Translations under genes and position numbers: made by a program | Shown here: positions 1-7,360 of the stretch, in pieces | Numbering within the stretch: the stretch's first letter is position 1 | Layout of the letters: each line of letters begins with the position of its first letter | The notes under the pieces: generated by a model | Told to the model about the DNA's origin: nothing | Databases searched by the model: none | The model's input: only the letters and a program-made list of their open reading frames with translations | Assembly (NCBI RefSeq): GCF_014201465.1 | Contig: NZ_JACHEP010000002.1 | Location: 363,333 to 427,332, forward strand | DNA length: 64,000 nt | Reading direction: 5' to 3' | Source: Anoxybacteroides tepidamans | Lineage (GTDB): Bacteria > Bacillota > Bacilli > Bacillales > Anoxybacillaceae

Positions 1-105
1 TTCTAAGTTCTCACATTTTACGGTTTTAGTATTTTTAGGATGTCATAATTCTTTATTATTACAACTTATATATCAAAGTGAGTAGATTAAGGAAGGAAAA
101 CACGA

Positions 106-343
106 GTGTTGATTATCCATTATTTTACTTAAAAATACAGAATCGTATCGCTGAACACAAGCTTTTCTGCCACATCCCTCGGACAAGAACGCCAGCGGGC
201 AAATGAATTTGCCCGCAAAGCGTTCATTGTTCGAGGAGGGCATGCGTATAGCATGCCCAGTCGGCAAGCGAATCGCTTGCCGACTCCGGCAGAAAAGCTA
301 AGAATAGAGTCATTTAAACTGGTTTTTATTGGTTAATCAACAC
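106..343. repeat. Structured mobile repeat A (238 bp) with cloverleaf core
   Basis: Ends are inverted copies of GTGTTGATTAWCCA (106-120 and 329-343). The core 160-299 is bounded by AGCTTTTCTGCC and its complement GGCAGAAAAGCT. It contains three arms: a long arm (about 176-234) whose outer stem encloses the hairpin 195-216 (GCGGGCAAAT / ATTTGCCCGC), a hairpin at 238-258 (GGGCATGC / GCATGCCC) and a hairpin at 259-285 (AGTCGGCAAGCG / CGCTTGCCGACT). No protein is supported here. Related ends occur near 14806, 35886 and 45346. It resembles a MITE; what mobilises it is not visible, and no clear target duplication is seen. Confidence 0.7.
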
Positions 344-369
344 GCTTGGAAGGAAAAATACGAAATAAA

Positions 370-462
370 ATGGGCGAGAAAGCAGCCAACACAACCGTCT
401 CAAAAGCGGAAACCGATCATGCCGCTGCGGTGCGAAAAACAAAAGCCGAGGCTAATCACTAG
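370..462 (+). CDS. Possible 30-aa peptide, doubtful
   Basis: A short ATG frame encodes an Ala/Lys/Glu-rich peptide starting MGEKAANTTVSKAE and ending within the terminator hairpin of the facing antiporter gene. The only purine-rich stretch upstream (AAGGAAAAA) lies too far from the start for a normal ribosome binding site. I know no matching family. The frame may be chance; it is listed because the composition looks like a small soluble peptide. Confidence 0.15.
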   Translation: MGEKAANTTVSKAETDHAAAVRKTKAEANH

Positions 463-468
463 CCTCGG
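441..468 (-). terminator. Rho-independent terminator of the antiporter gene
   Basis: Stem CCGAGGCTA / TAGCCTCGG with a 5-nt loop, followed on the minus strand by CTTTTGTTTTT. It lies directly after the antiporter stop codon. Confidence 0.8.
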
Positions 469-473
469 TTTGT

Positions 474-1622
474 TTATGCGACTTCCTTCATCGCCCGTTT
501 CTCGGCAAAAAGCATCTTTAACAGTGGAGGGGTTACAAGCGTCGTCACAAGCACTACGACAACGATAGTTGAAAATAAATCGGTCGTTAAAAGTTTTGCC
601 TCTAAACCGATGCCTGCAATAATGAGCGCAACTTCTCCACGCGAAATCATTCCCGCTCCAACCGCAACCGAACTTTTCCATGCAAATCCAGCTAATTTGG
701 CGCCCAACGCCGCACCGATCAACTTCGTTAAAATCGCAAGCACACTCAAACCGACGATCAACCAAAGATGCTGACCAACGCCTGAAAGCTCGACTGCCAC
801 TCCAATCGATGTAAAAAAGACAGGAACAAAAATCGAGTAGCTAATTGTTTCGACTTTATGAAAAATTTCTTCTTTATAGTCCGTAAAGCTAATGCCTAGC
901 CCCGCTATGTAGGCGCCAATGATCGCTGCAACCCCCGTTGCTTCGGCAAAATAAGCAAAGGAAAAGCAAATAATCAGCCCTGCAGAAATAATCGCTTCAT
1001 CGACGCGCAGTGGCGCAAACCAGCGCAGTATGAGCGGCACGATTTTCCAAGCTGCCAAAATCGCCAGCGCGAAAAACACTACTTTTTTCAAAATGACTGC
1101 TCCGAGTTCGACATCGCTTCCTGTTAAGCTCATTAAAAATGCTAAGCCAATAATGACAAGAATGTCATCAATGACTGCTGCTCCTAAAATGGCAGATCCT
1201 TCTTTTGACTGCAATTTATTCATTTCTTTCAAAACTTGAACGGAAATACTCACACTTGTGGCTGATAATAGAAGGCCTAGAAAAACGGCTTGCGCAGTGG
1301 ACAAACCGATCATTTCCCCGGCTACGTACCCTAGCGATAATGGTACAATAATTCCTAACACTCCAACGAACGTCGCTGCTTTTCCTGTTCGCTTAAACTG
1401 CTCCATATCCGTTTCCAGTCCTGCTATAAACATTAATAAAATGACACCGATTTGACTCACTTCTTTTAAAATTTCTGTGTCGCTCACGATTCCTAACACT
1501 GTCGGTCCAAGCACAATCCCGATTAGCAATTTCCCAAGCACCGCCGGCTGTCCGAGACGAACGCTAACGTCTCCGGCAATTTTGGATGCAAATAAAATCG
1601 CTGCTAGCTGTAAAATAAACAT
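474..1622 (-). CDS. CPA2-family cation:proton antiporter, KefB-like
   Basis: A 382-aa integral membrane protein with about 12 hydrophobic segments, typical of the Na+/H+ exchanger fold of the CPA2 (Kef/GerN/NapA) family. The N-terminal half carries the family pattern GKLLIGIVLGPTVLG, and AAVIDDILVIIG holds the conserved aspartate pair region expected in the ion-binding core. It would exchange Na+ or K+ for H+ across the cytoplasmic membrane. It stops right after the membrane domain, so there is no C-terminal TrkA-N nucleotide-binding domain as in KefB/KefC; this fits the shorter GerN/NapA-like members. The ATG follows AAAGGAGAGTGAGCG. Single gene with its own terminator. Ion specificity cannot be read from the sequence. 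Confidence 0.85.
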   Translation of the reverse strand: MFILQLAAILFASKIAGDVSVRLGQPAVLGKLLIGIVLGPTVLGIVSDTEILKEVSQIGVILLMFIAGLETDMEQFKRTGKAATFVGVLGIIVPLSLGYVAGEMIGLSTAQAVFLGLLLSATSVSISVQVLKEMNKLQSKEGSAILGAAVIDDILVIIGLAFLMSLTGSDVELGAVILKKVVFFALAILAAWKIVPLILRWFAPLRVDEAIISAGLIICFSFAYFAEATGVAAIIGAYIAGLGISFTDYKEEIFHKVETISYSIFVPVFFTSIGVAVELSGVGQHLWLIVGLSVLAILTKLIGAALGAKLAGFAWKSSVAVGAGMISRGEVALIIAGIGLEAKLLTTDLFSTIVVVVLVTTLVTPPLLKMLFAEKRAMKEVA

Positions 1623-1670
1623 CGCTCACTCTCCTTTGAAATCATTTCAACTATGTATAACTACGTTTAG

Positions 1671-1939
1671 CGTGCGCAAAAAGTTTCGTTTTCAATAAAA
1701 AACGGAGGAGACCTAATTCGCCTAAAGGCAGTCTGCGTCCTAAGGAGAGCAGCGAAATGTCGCCATCCTTGGCTCCGTGAAGATCGCACAAGCCTAACCG
1801 AGAAGGCTCAGATCAAGCAAGCTTGTTCTTGCGTAGGTTATTTCAAAGAAGCTAACTCCAATGTGTTGCCGCTGAAAGACGGGACGGAGCTCATCACACC
1901 GATGGCGTTTGAAGCTAGAACATCGATTGAGAAAAATTG
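1671..1939 (+). pseudogene. Startless reading frame, probable 3' remnant of a TnpB-type transposon gene
   Basis: About 89 codons are open from 1671 to a TGA at 1937-1939, with no start codon or ribosome binding site. The conceptual C-terminus reads VLPLKDGTELITPMAFEART, then SIEKN. Basic and Cys-containing segments precede it, and the style recalls the C-terminal end of IS200/IS605 OrfB (TnpB) proteins, whose 3' coding end overlaps the guide-RNA region. The family assignment is from memory of such ends and is tentative. No TnpA or full TnpB is present in the window. Read as a decayed insertion sequence end in the gap between the antiporter and yvrJ. Confidence 0.4.
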
Positions 1940-1961
1940 ACACTTTCTTATCATAAAAAAA

Positions 1962-1999
1962 CCTTATCCCTCCATAATGGAAGGATAAGGTTTTTTATT
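1962..1999. terminator. Bidirectional terminator
   Basis: AAAAAACCTTATCC pairs with GGATAAGGTTTTTT around a short loop. It has a T-tract on both strands and overlaps the stop of the yvrJ-like gene on the minus strand. Confidence 0.8.
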
Positions 2000-2150
2000 C
2001 AGCACGCCTTAGCTGTTCGTGCAACTGCTGCGGCAAGCGTTGAATCGATTCAATGATTCCATCTAATTTTGCTTCGATCCGATGAAGCAAATAAAACGTG
2101 ACAACAACAGGAAACCCAACGTCAGAAATGAGCGATATATACGTTTCCAT
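1995..2150 (-). CDS. yvrJ: YvrJ-family small membrane protein
   Basis: 51-aa protein starting METYISLISDVGFPVVVTFY: a hydrophobic N-terminal segment of about 18 residues, then an amphipathic tail with HRIEAKLDGI. This is the YvrJ pattern, a small phage-holin-like family without established function. The ATG is preceded by GGAGTGG. It is the last gene of a three-gene minus-strand cluster after the DUF1659 and DUF2922 genes, an association common in Bacillaceae. It overlaps the terminator at its 3' end. Too short for many gene finders, but well supported by context. Confidence 0.75.
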   Translation of the reverse strand: METYISLISDVGFPVVVTFYLLHRIEAKLDGIIESIQRLPQQLHEQLRRAE

Positions 2151-2220
2151 CAATCCACTCCATTCCATTTTACAGATTTTTTTAAAGGCCAGTTCAATTC
2201 ATGAACTGGCCCCCTTAAAA

Positions 2221-2439
2221 CTACGTCAATGCTACTTCTGTGACCTCTCTCTGCAACAATCTCGCCCCTTGTTTCCCGACAAGATCGCCGCCGCTTGAAG
2301 TGAAAATGTTAGCAGCAATAATCGCATCCATGACGGAAGATACTTGTTGTGCATTCACCGGTTCAACCGGATTATCAATGGCAATGCGAACCACTTTTCC
2401 TTGCTGATTTACAAATTGCAATTCGAGCGATTTCTCCAT
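2221..2439 (-). CDS. DUF2922 family protein
   Basis: 72-aa protein beginning MEKSLELQFVNQQGK, with IDNPVEPVNAQQVSSVMDAI in the middle. The pattern matches DUF2922, a small beta-rich family that usually sits beside DUF1659 and YvrJ genes. It starts 17 nt after the DUF1659 stop with an AAGGGGGAAAAGGGG ribosome binding region, so the two are probably cotranscribed. No function is established. Confidence 0.8.
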   Translation of the reverse strand: MEKSLELQFVNQQGKVVRIAIDNPVEPVNAQQVSSVMDAIIAANIFTSSGGDLVGKQGARLLQREVTEVALT

Positions 2440-2456
2440 TCCCCTTTTCCCCCTTA

Positions 2457-2675
2457 TCAGTTTGTAATGAAACGCATATCGCTCCGCTCAATTTGCGCCA
2501 GCGGATATGTTTGCAACGAAGCAAGCGCCTGCGAAACGGCAAGCAATTGTTCTGGCGTAGCAGTTACTTTGATGTTGCTGAAATTTTTACGTCTATAAAC
2601 CGGTTTGCCTGCTTCATCCGTGCCAACTTCAAACACTAGACGAAGCTGGGATTGCTGAATGATCGATTGTGCCAT
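2457..2675 (-). CDS. DUF1659 family protein
   Basis: 72-aa protein starting MAQSIIQQSQLRLVFEVGTD, with YRRKNFSNIKVTATPEQLLA, which is typical of DUF1659. The ATG at 2675 is chosen over an upstream GTG because AAAGGAGGTGAACGGC stands directly before it. First gene of the DUF1659-DUF2922-yvrJ cluster. No biochemical role is known for the family. Confidence 0.8.
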   Translation of the reverse strand: MAQSIIQQSQLRLVFEVGTDEAGKPVYRRKNFSNIKVTATPEQLLAVSQALASLQTYPLAQIERSDMRFITN

Positions 2676-2873
2676 GCCGTTCACCTCCTTTCACCTTTAC
2701 TATCGCACGAAGATGAAAAAAGGATAGCTCGCTCCCAAAATTTTTTCCTAAAAAACACTTGAGTAAACTATTTGACAAATACCGATAGTAATTTTATGAT
2801 AGGGATGCTTATTCAAGTTACTAAAAGTTAGTAAATTTCTTTTTATTATTAAGTTTAAGGAGGAATAAAAAAT

Positions 2874-3509
2874 ATGGCGAATCAAGTTATAGCGACTAAA
2901 GACTTTTTCGCAGTCGTTGATGAGCGTCAATCGATTCGAAAATACGATGCAAACATAACAATCAGCAAGGAAGAGTTAAGAAACATTCTTGAAACAGCAA
3001 GCAAAGCGCCGTCCGCTTGGAATTTGCAACATTGGCATTTTTTCGTGATTCATGGGAAAGAAGCGCAACGGCGTTTGCTTCCGATCGCCTATAATCAGCA
3101 ACAAATTGTCGATGCTTCCGCAGTCATTGCCGTTTTAGGCGATCTTGAAGCCAACCGAAATACAGATACTGTATACGAGCCTCTTGTAAAAGCTGGATAC
3201 ATGACGAACGAAGTAAAAGAAACATTGGCGCAACAAATTGCAGTTGCTTATGAAAATAAACAATATGCACGCGATGCCGCATTAAGCAACGCTTCGCTTG
3301 CGGCGATGCAATTGATGCTTGCAGCTACAGCAAAAGGATGGGGAACGTGCCCGATCGGCGGCTTTGACGCTGAAAAATTTGTTGCAGAATTCCAAGTGCC
3401 AAGCCGTTATATTCCTGTGATGCTCATTACAATCGGAAAAAGCAGCGCACCAGCCCATCGTTCGACACGACTTCCAGTTGAAGCAATAACTACTTGGGTG
3501 GAGAAATAA
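2874..3509 (+). CDS. NAD(P)H-dependent nitroreductase-family flavoprotein (YdgI-like)
   Basis: 211-aa protein of the FMN-binding nitroreductase superfamily. The N-terminal DERQSIRKYDANITI is the family's phosphate-binding entry motif, KAPSAWNLQHWHFFVI fits the FMN/dimer region, and GWGTCPIGGFDAEKF the C-terminal FMN-phosphate segment. It most resembles putative NAD(P)H nitroreductases such as B. subtilis YdgI, which reduce nitro compounds or quinones in the cytoplasm; the true substrate is unknown. The ATG follows AAGGAGGAATAAAAA with good spacing. Monocistronic. A hairpin follows at about 3520-3562 but lacks a clear T-tract. Confidence 0.85.
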   Translation: MANQVIATKDFFAVVDERQSIRKYDANITISKEELRNILETASKAPSAWNLQHWHFFVIHGKEAQRRLLPIAYNQQQIVDASAVIAVLGDLEANRNTDTVYEPLVKAGYMTNEVKETLAQQIAVAYENKQYARDAALSNASLAAMQLMLAATAKGWGTCPIGGFDAEKFVAEFQVPSRYIPVMLITIGKSSAPAHRSTRLPVEAITTWVEK

Positions 3510-3568
3510 GAAAAGTAAAGGCGGTTCGCTTATCCCCGAAGCGTCGCTAGGGGATAGCCGCCGAAACT

Positions 3569-3606
3569 ATAAAAAAAAGAGGCTTTCCTACTTTAGGTCA
3601 GCCTCT
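3569..3606 (-). terminator. Terminator of the sensor kinase gene
   Basis: On the minus strand AAGAGGCT pairs with AGCCTCTT, followed by TTTTTTATAG. The stem overlaps the kinase stop codon. Confidence 0.75.
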
Positions 3607-4871
3607 TGCGTATGTTTATATATCGGCAACGACAAATAAACGGTCGTCCCTTTTCCGAGTTCACTTTCAATTTTTAACGTTCCTTTATGCTCTTGAATAA
3701 TTTTCGTGCTAGTTGTTAACCCAAGTCCCATCCCTTTTTCTTTTAGCGTAAAAAACGGTTCACCAATTTTCTCAAGACGCTCTTTCGATATGCCTACTCC
3801 TGTATCTGCAATCACTATATGCACTACATTCTCTTCTTCCCATACACGTAAATCAAGCATTCCACCTTCTGGCATCGCTTCAATTGCATTTTTCATAATA
3901 TTAATAAACACTTGAATAATCTGGTTTTTGTCCCCATAAATAAAAGCATGAGAAGCCTTATTGTTGATTAAAATATTTACATTATTTAACGTTGCTTCAT
4001 GGCTGATTAAATGAACAACATAATCGATCGCATCGCTGAGAAGAAACGGTTTATAACAGTGGCTTTGCGGCTTCGCGAGCACTAATAATTCGCTTACAAT
4101 TTGATTAATTCTTTCCAGCTCGTCTAATATAATATCCGTATACGCTTCTTTTACTTCTTTCGTTTCCCGCATCATTTGCATAAACCCTTTAATAGAGGTA
4201 AGCGGGTTTCGGATTTCATGTGCAATTCCAGCCGCCAACTCCCCGAGCACAGATAGCTTTTCTTTTTTCAACAGTAGCGTTTCTGCTAATTTTTGTTGCG
4301 TAATATCACGACCGATCGTTAGCAACCCTTTTCGCTCGCCATTTTCGTGAAACAAAGGCACCTTAATGACATCAAATGTTTTGATTTCGCCGTTTGGCGT
4401 CGGAAACGATTCTTCAGACCTTGTCATCGTTCCTTTTTCCCACGCTTCTTCATCCGTTTTGACACAATACGCAAACGCCTCTTTAAAAAATGGAACGATT
4501 TCTCCAAGATCAAGATCTGTTTTTCCAAAATAATCAACATCTTCAAGGTGGTATAACTTGCGACCAAAATCATTCACTCGCAGCCAGCGCCCTTCACCAT
4601 CTTTAAAACAGACAAAATCGGGCATTGAGTTAATTAATAATGTTGACAACTGCTGCTCGTCTTTTGCTGTTTTCTTTAACCTTTCGCTTTTTTTCAGCAT
4701 TTGATAAAGATAAACAGCTGACAAGAGGACAAAAATCCCACCTTTTCCTATGCTCACTACAATTTGTATAGAACGATCAAAATGAATGAAATGGGCCAAT
4801 ATATCTGTCAGAACAATCCAGCTGATACTGAATAAAAAATATACAACGACTGCCTTCTGTTTAGTAAACAC
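3588..4871 (-). CDS. Membrane PAS-domain sensor histidine kinase (sporulation-kinase type)
   Basis: 427-aa kinase. Two hydrophobic helices (about 8-28 and 34-58) with almost no extracellular loop are followed by a PAS domain (about 75-195), then HisKA with phospho-acceptor His in GELAAGIAHEIRNPLTSIKG (about 212-231). The HATPase_c region has MKNAIEAMPEGG (N box), VIADTGVGISKE (G1) and GMGLGLTTS (G2). Layout and length match the phosphorelay kinases that feed Spo0F in Bacillus (KinC is about the same size). No response regulator is adjacent, as usual for phosphorelay kinases. The start is GTG at 4871 with a poor ribosome binding site, so the exact start is uncertain. The signal sensed is unknown. 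Confidence 0.85.
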   Translation of the reverse strand: MFTKQKAVVVYFLFSISWIVLTDILAHFIHFDRSIQIVVSIGKGGIFVLLSAVYLYQMLKKSERLKKTAKDEQQLSTLLINSMPDFVCFKDGEGRWLRVNDFGRKLYHLEDVDYFGKTDLDLGEIVPFFKEAFAYCVKTDEEAWEKGTMTRSEESFPTPNGEIKTFDVIKVPLFHENGERKGLLTIGRDITQQKLAETLLLKKEKLSVLGELAAGIAHEIRNPLTSIKGFMQMMRETKEVKEAYTDIILDELERINQIVSELLVLAKPQSHCYKPFLLSDAIDYVVHLISHEATLNNVNILINNKASHAFIYGDKNQIIQVFINIMKNAIEAMPEGGMLDLRVWEEENVVHIVIADTGVGISKERLEKIGEPFFTLKEKGMGLGLTTSTKIIQEHKGTLKIESELGKGTTVYLSLPIYKHTQEADLK

Positions 4872-4909
4872 TTTTACATCGAACCCCTAACGCGCTAAAT
4901 CAATAATGT

Positions 4910-4944
4910 AAAAGCGGCGAAGCTACTAAGCTCCACCGCCCTTT
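4910..4944 (-). terminator. Terminator downstream of yueH
   Basis: An 11-bp stem (GCGGTGGAGCT with AGCTTCGCCGC, including G-T pairs) is followed by TTTT on the minus strand. Confidence 0.65.
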
Positions 4945-4974
4945 TAACTTTGCGGTACAACCTGTATGTATTAT

Positions 4975-5220
4975 TTACATTTCATGAACCCAATACAAAA
5001 GCTTACCTACTAATTGCTCTGCCTGCTCTTTTGACACCGCCTTTTCAAGCGATAAAAACAGCTTCTTTTGCAATAGTTCCGTTTCTTCTTCATAGCGAAC
5101 CAAAAACGACCATTCGATGTCAGGAATGGCAACAACGATATATTCTTCCTTTTTATTTTCATAAATATAAACATTCGTCGTTGTTCGTCCATCCAATACA
5201 TTCGCTTTTCTTATTTTCAC
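4975..5220 (-). CDS. yueH: YueH family protein
   Basis: 81-aa protein starting MKIRKANVLDGR, with the segment YIYENKKEEYIVVAIPDIEW characteristic of YueH of Bacillus. Mostly predicted beta strands plus a C-terminal helix; no membrane segment. The role is unknown; it is conserved in Bacillaceae. It is preceded by GAAGAGGTGGCCGC and followed by its own terminator, so transcribed alone. Confidence 0.8.
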   Translation of the reverse strand: MKIRKANVLDGRTTTNVYIYENKKEEYIVVAIPDIEWSFLVRYEEETELLQKKLFLSLEKAVSKEQAEQLVGKLLYWVHEM

Positions 5221-5390
5221 GCGGCCACCTCTTCAACAGCCAATAAGATTTTGTTTTTATTTTATCAAAATTTTACAAAACGTTCAAATACAAATTAACT
5301 ATTCATGAAAAATAAAGAATTTTCAAAAAAATTATTGACGAATTGTGACAAAAATGTGAAAATAGAAAAAAGCAAAAGGAAGTGATATCG

Positions 5391-5534
5391 ATGAGAATTC
5401 GGACAATTTTAAAAAACGCGGTTGCTTCTTATGTAACGGTATTGGCTGTTCTCGTTTTGCTTCCTGCTTTTCTAATCACTAACGATATTAGCATAATTGA
5501 AGAAATGATCGAATCAATGAACACATCACAATAA
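5391..5534 (+). CDS. Small hydrophobic peptide, 47 aa, function unknown
   Basis: Frame beginning MRIRTILKNAVASYVTV with a single hydrophobic stretch (VLAVLVLLPAFLI) and an acidic tail. AAAAGGAAGTG lies at proper distance before the ATG, and a strong terminator follows at once, which supports a real short gene. A TTGACG element lies about 55 nt upstream. No family recognised; probably a single-pass membrane peptide. Confidence 0.6.
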   Translation: MRIRTILKNAVASYVTVLAVLVLLPAFLITNDISIIEEMIESMNTSQ

Positions 5535-5568
5535 AACTGCGGCTTCAACAACAGCCGCAGTTTTTTTA
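5534..5568 (+). terminator. Terminator of the 47-aa peptide gene
   Basis: AACTGCGGCT pairs with AGCCGCAGTT over an 8-nt loop, followed by TTTTTTT. Confidence 0.85.
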
Positions 5569-5570
5569 CT

Positions 5571-6005
5571 TTATCGATGTGGATAATAGCCGTATGGAAA
5601 TGGGGGCATTTCGTAATAACTCGATCCATACGGATATGATATCTGTCCGATTGGCATCTGTCCCGTTGTGCCTAGCATCGGAAAAACCGTTCCCGTTGCT
5701 GGTGCCCCTGGCATCATCGGCATGCTTGGCATCGGTGCTGTCCCTGGTGACATAATCACTCCCGTGTCTGAGCTTCCCATATCAGTCATCGGGTATGCCC
5801 CTCCCATCCATGGAGTTGCTCCATGCCACATTGGTTTCGGTTGACAACCACAAGAAGAAGCATGTGCATATGTGGCTGGTATCGTTTGTGCTGTTGGCAT
5901 AGCAGGGAACACTGGTGGGTGATTTTCATCTCTTCCCCATTCGTCTACGTCATATCCCTCATCATACAAATAATGATCATTGAAATATTGATTCCAATCG
6001 TTCAT
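5571..6005 (-). CDS. Pro/Met/Tyr-rich low-complexity protein, spore-coat-like
   Basis: 144 aa from the ATG at 6005 (MNDWNQYFNDHYLYDEGYD), preferred over an upstream start because GGGCGAGG stands just before it. After an acidic N-terminus the chain is low complexity: PPVFPAMPTAQ, a SCGCQ pair of cysteines, then repeats rich in Met, Pro, Gly and a Tyr-rich end (YYEMPPFPYGYYPHR). Such composition is common in Bacillaceae spore coat and crust proteins, and is similar in style to the tail of safA in this window. No enzymatic motif. The spore role is inference from composition only. Confidence 0.6.
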   Translation of the reverse strand: MNDWNQYFNDHYLYDEGYDVDEWGRDENHPPVFPAMPTAQTIPATYAHASSCGCQPKPMWHGATPWMGGAYPMTDMGSSDTGVIMSPGTAPMPSMPMMPGAPATGTVFPMLGTTGQMPIGQISYPYGSSYYEMPPFPYGYYPHR

Positions 6006-6181
6006 ATTCCTCGCCCTTTCTTTCATGTATTTAAGCATGGTCTATGACACATACCCATCATATTGTATGATTAAACAAGCAAAGGGTGTTTGCCTGAAAA
6101 GAAAATGGGTATTTATCCTACAAAAATCAATGGCCGTACGCTACAATAAAAATGAATTCGTGCATCATCGAGGTGAGCAAT

Positions 6182-6376
6182 ATGGATGAGACATTGGCTA
6201 CAAAGCTTCTTAATGATTTGCGCGATGGAAAAATTTCCGAACTGCTTATAAAAAAGGAAGATTTCCTTCTTTTTCGCTCCGTCCTCGTCAAACGTAACGA
6301 CTTTAAACATTTCCGCGGCATTGCCCAACGCGGCGGGGATATTATTTACCACTATATGAAAAAACCGCGAAGCTAA
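6182..6376 (+). CDS. Small conserved-type hypothetical protein, 64 aa
   Basis: Starts MDETLATKLLNDLRDGKISELLIKK at the ATG 6182, directly after GAGGTGAGCAAT; an in-frame start further upstream lacks a site. The protein is charged and soluble, predicted alpha then beta, and ends HYMKKPRS. I do not recognise the family. It converges on the sigma factor gene, ending about 30 nt from the stop of that gene. Confidence 0.6.
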   Translation: MDETLATKLLNDLRDGKISELLIKKEDFLLFRSVLVKRNDFKHFRGIAQRGGDIIYHYMKKPRS

Positions 6377-6406
6377 CCCCTCCGAGCCGACTTTCGGAGG
6401 GAGAAG

Positions 6407-6883
6407 TCACGACCATTGCCGTTTTCGTAATCTTTTTAGCGCTGTTACTCTCCACTGTTTCACTGTTCCAACTGACACGCCTTCTTCTTCCGCGATCGTT
6501 TTTAACGGTTTGTTCTCCACAATATAGCCCATTACCCATTTCTTTTGCCGCTCTGTCAAACCTTGCAACATATCTGCCAATACGCTCCATTCGTCATCGT
6601 GAAGCGGAGCAGGAATGATGTTCGCAATTTCTTCTGTAAATAAACATTCTTTCTCTTTTCTCCTGCACTGTTTGCGCAAATGAGAAATCATCGACCAATA
6701 CACTTTTTTGTATACAAAAGAGGAAAAGCTTCCTTTTTCCGGCTGAAATTGTTCTGAAGCTTCCCATAACGCAATTAAGCCGATCTGATAATATTCATCC
6801 CATTCTTTTGTCAAATGTAGTTTTTTCATGATGCTCACGATCATCGGACGATACATTTCTTCTAACTGCTCAAACGGCTCCAT
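6407..6883 (-). CDS. Small sigma-70 family RNA polymerase sigma factor
   Basis: 158 aa from ATG 6883 (MEPFEQLEEMYRP), chosen over a TTG 18 nt upstream because AAAGGG precedes it. Region 2 shows YYQIGLIALWEASEQFQPEKGSF and VYKKVYWSMISHLRK (-10 recognition and core binding). Region 4 shows LTERQKKWVMGYIVENKPLK, then a helix-turn-helix IAEEEGVSVGTVKQWRVTALKRLRK. The length and absence of region 3 match ECF-like or SigH/ComX-like alternative factors. No anti-sigma gene lies beside it; neighbours on both sides are unrelated small genes. The regulon is unknown. Confidence 0.8.
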   Translation of the reverse strand: MEPFEQLEEMYRPMIVSIMKKLHLTKEWDEYYQIGLIALWEASEQFQPEKGSFSSFVYKKVYWSMISHLRKQCRRKEKECLFTEEIANIIPAPLHDDEWSVLADMLQGLTERQKKWVMGYIVENKPLKTIAEEEGVSVGTVKQWRVTALKRLRKRQWS

Positions 6884-6944
6884 TGACAAACCCTTTCCCA
6901 AAAGCGCGCTTTCGTTTATTCCGCGGTACTATTACAATAAGGGA

Positions 6945-7022
6945 ATGTCCATCACCTCGTCGAATAAGCAAATAAAGAAAAAAGGTGGTAATTCATCGGC
7001 AAAAAAGAAAAAACGAAGATAG
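6945..7022 (+). CDS. Possible 25-aa Lys-rich peptide
   Basis: ATG frame MSITSSNKQIKKKGGNSSAK, then KKKRR, with AATAAGGGA before the start. Extremely basic. It lies in the gap upstream of the divergent sigma factor gene. No family known; translation is plausible but unproven. Confidence 0.3.
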   Translation: MSITSSNKQIKKKGGNSSAKKKKRR

Positions 7023-7152
7023 AAACAGGGAATTTTTTTGATGGCTAACGCGAAAATCGGTCATTTCCCATAAAAAATTAAGAACAAAGGGGCTTTACTT
7101 GTACGTGAAAATGAGGCAAACTATAACAAATACAATGTAAAGGGGAATGGAC

Positions 7153-7329
7153 ATGCAAAAAGCAGAAGTTGGCAATATTATTGAATTTAAAAATGGATTG
7201 CGCGGCATCGTCGAGAAAGTAAACGAAAACTCTGTCATCGTAGATTTAACATACATGGAAAACTATAAAGAGTTAGATTTGCAAGAACGCACTGTCGTCA
7301 ACCATAAAAATTACAAAATCATCAAGTAA
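7153..7329 (+). CDS. ykvS: YkvS/DUF2187 family protein
   Basis: 58-aa protein (MQKAEVGNIIEFKNGLRGIV...). The GNIIEFKNGLRGIVEKVNENSVIVDLT region is the DUF2187 signature, a small SH3-like beta barrel; no role is established. Start 7153 is chosen over 7147 because AAAGGGG lies 7 nt upstream of it rather than 1. In B. subtilis ykvS lies in the same chromosomal stretch as the que, clpE and mtn genes of this window. Confidence 0.75.
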   Translation: MQKAEVGNIIEFKNGLRGIVEKVNENSVIVDLTYMENYKELDLQERTVVNHKNYKIIK

Positions 7330-7360
7330 AAAACCGGCCGAATAGCGGTCGGTTTTTTAC
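7330..7360 (+). terminator. Terminator after ykvS
   Basis: AAAACCGGCCG pairs with CGGTCGGTTTT with a short loop and a T-tract; it also reaches the stop of the facing oxidoreductase gene. Confidence 0.75.

Noticed and set aside
3520..3562. Hairpin after the nitroreductase gene as a terminator
   Set aside because: The stem GGCGG...CCGCC is strong, but no T-tract follows on either strand.
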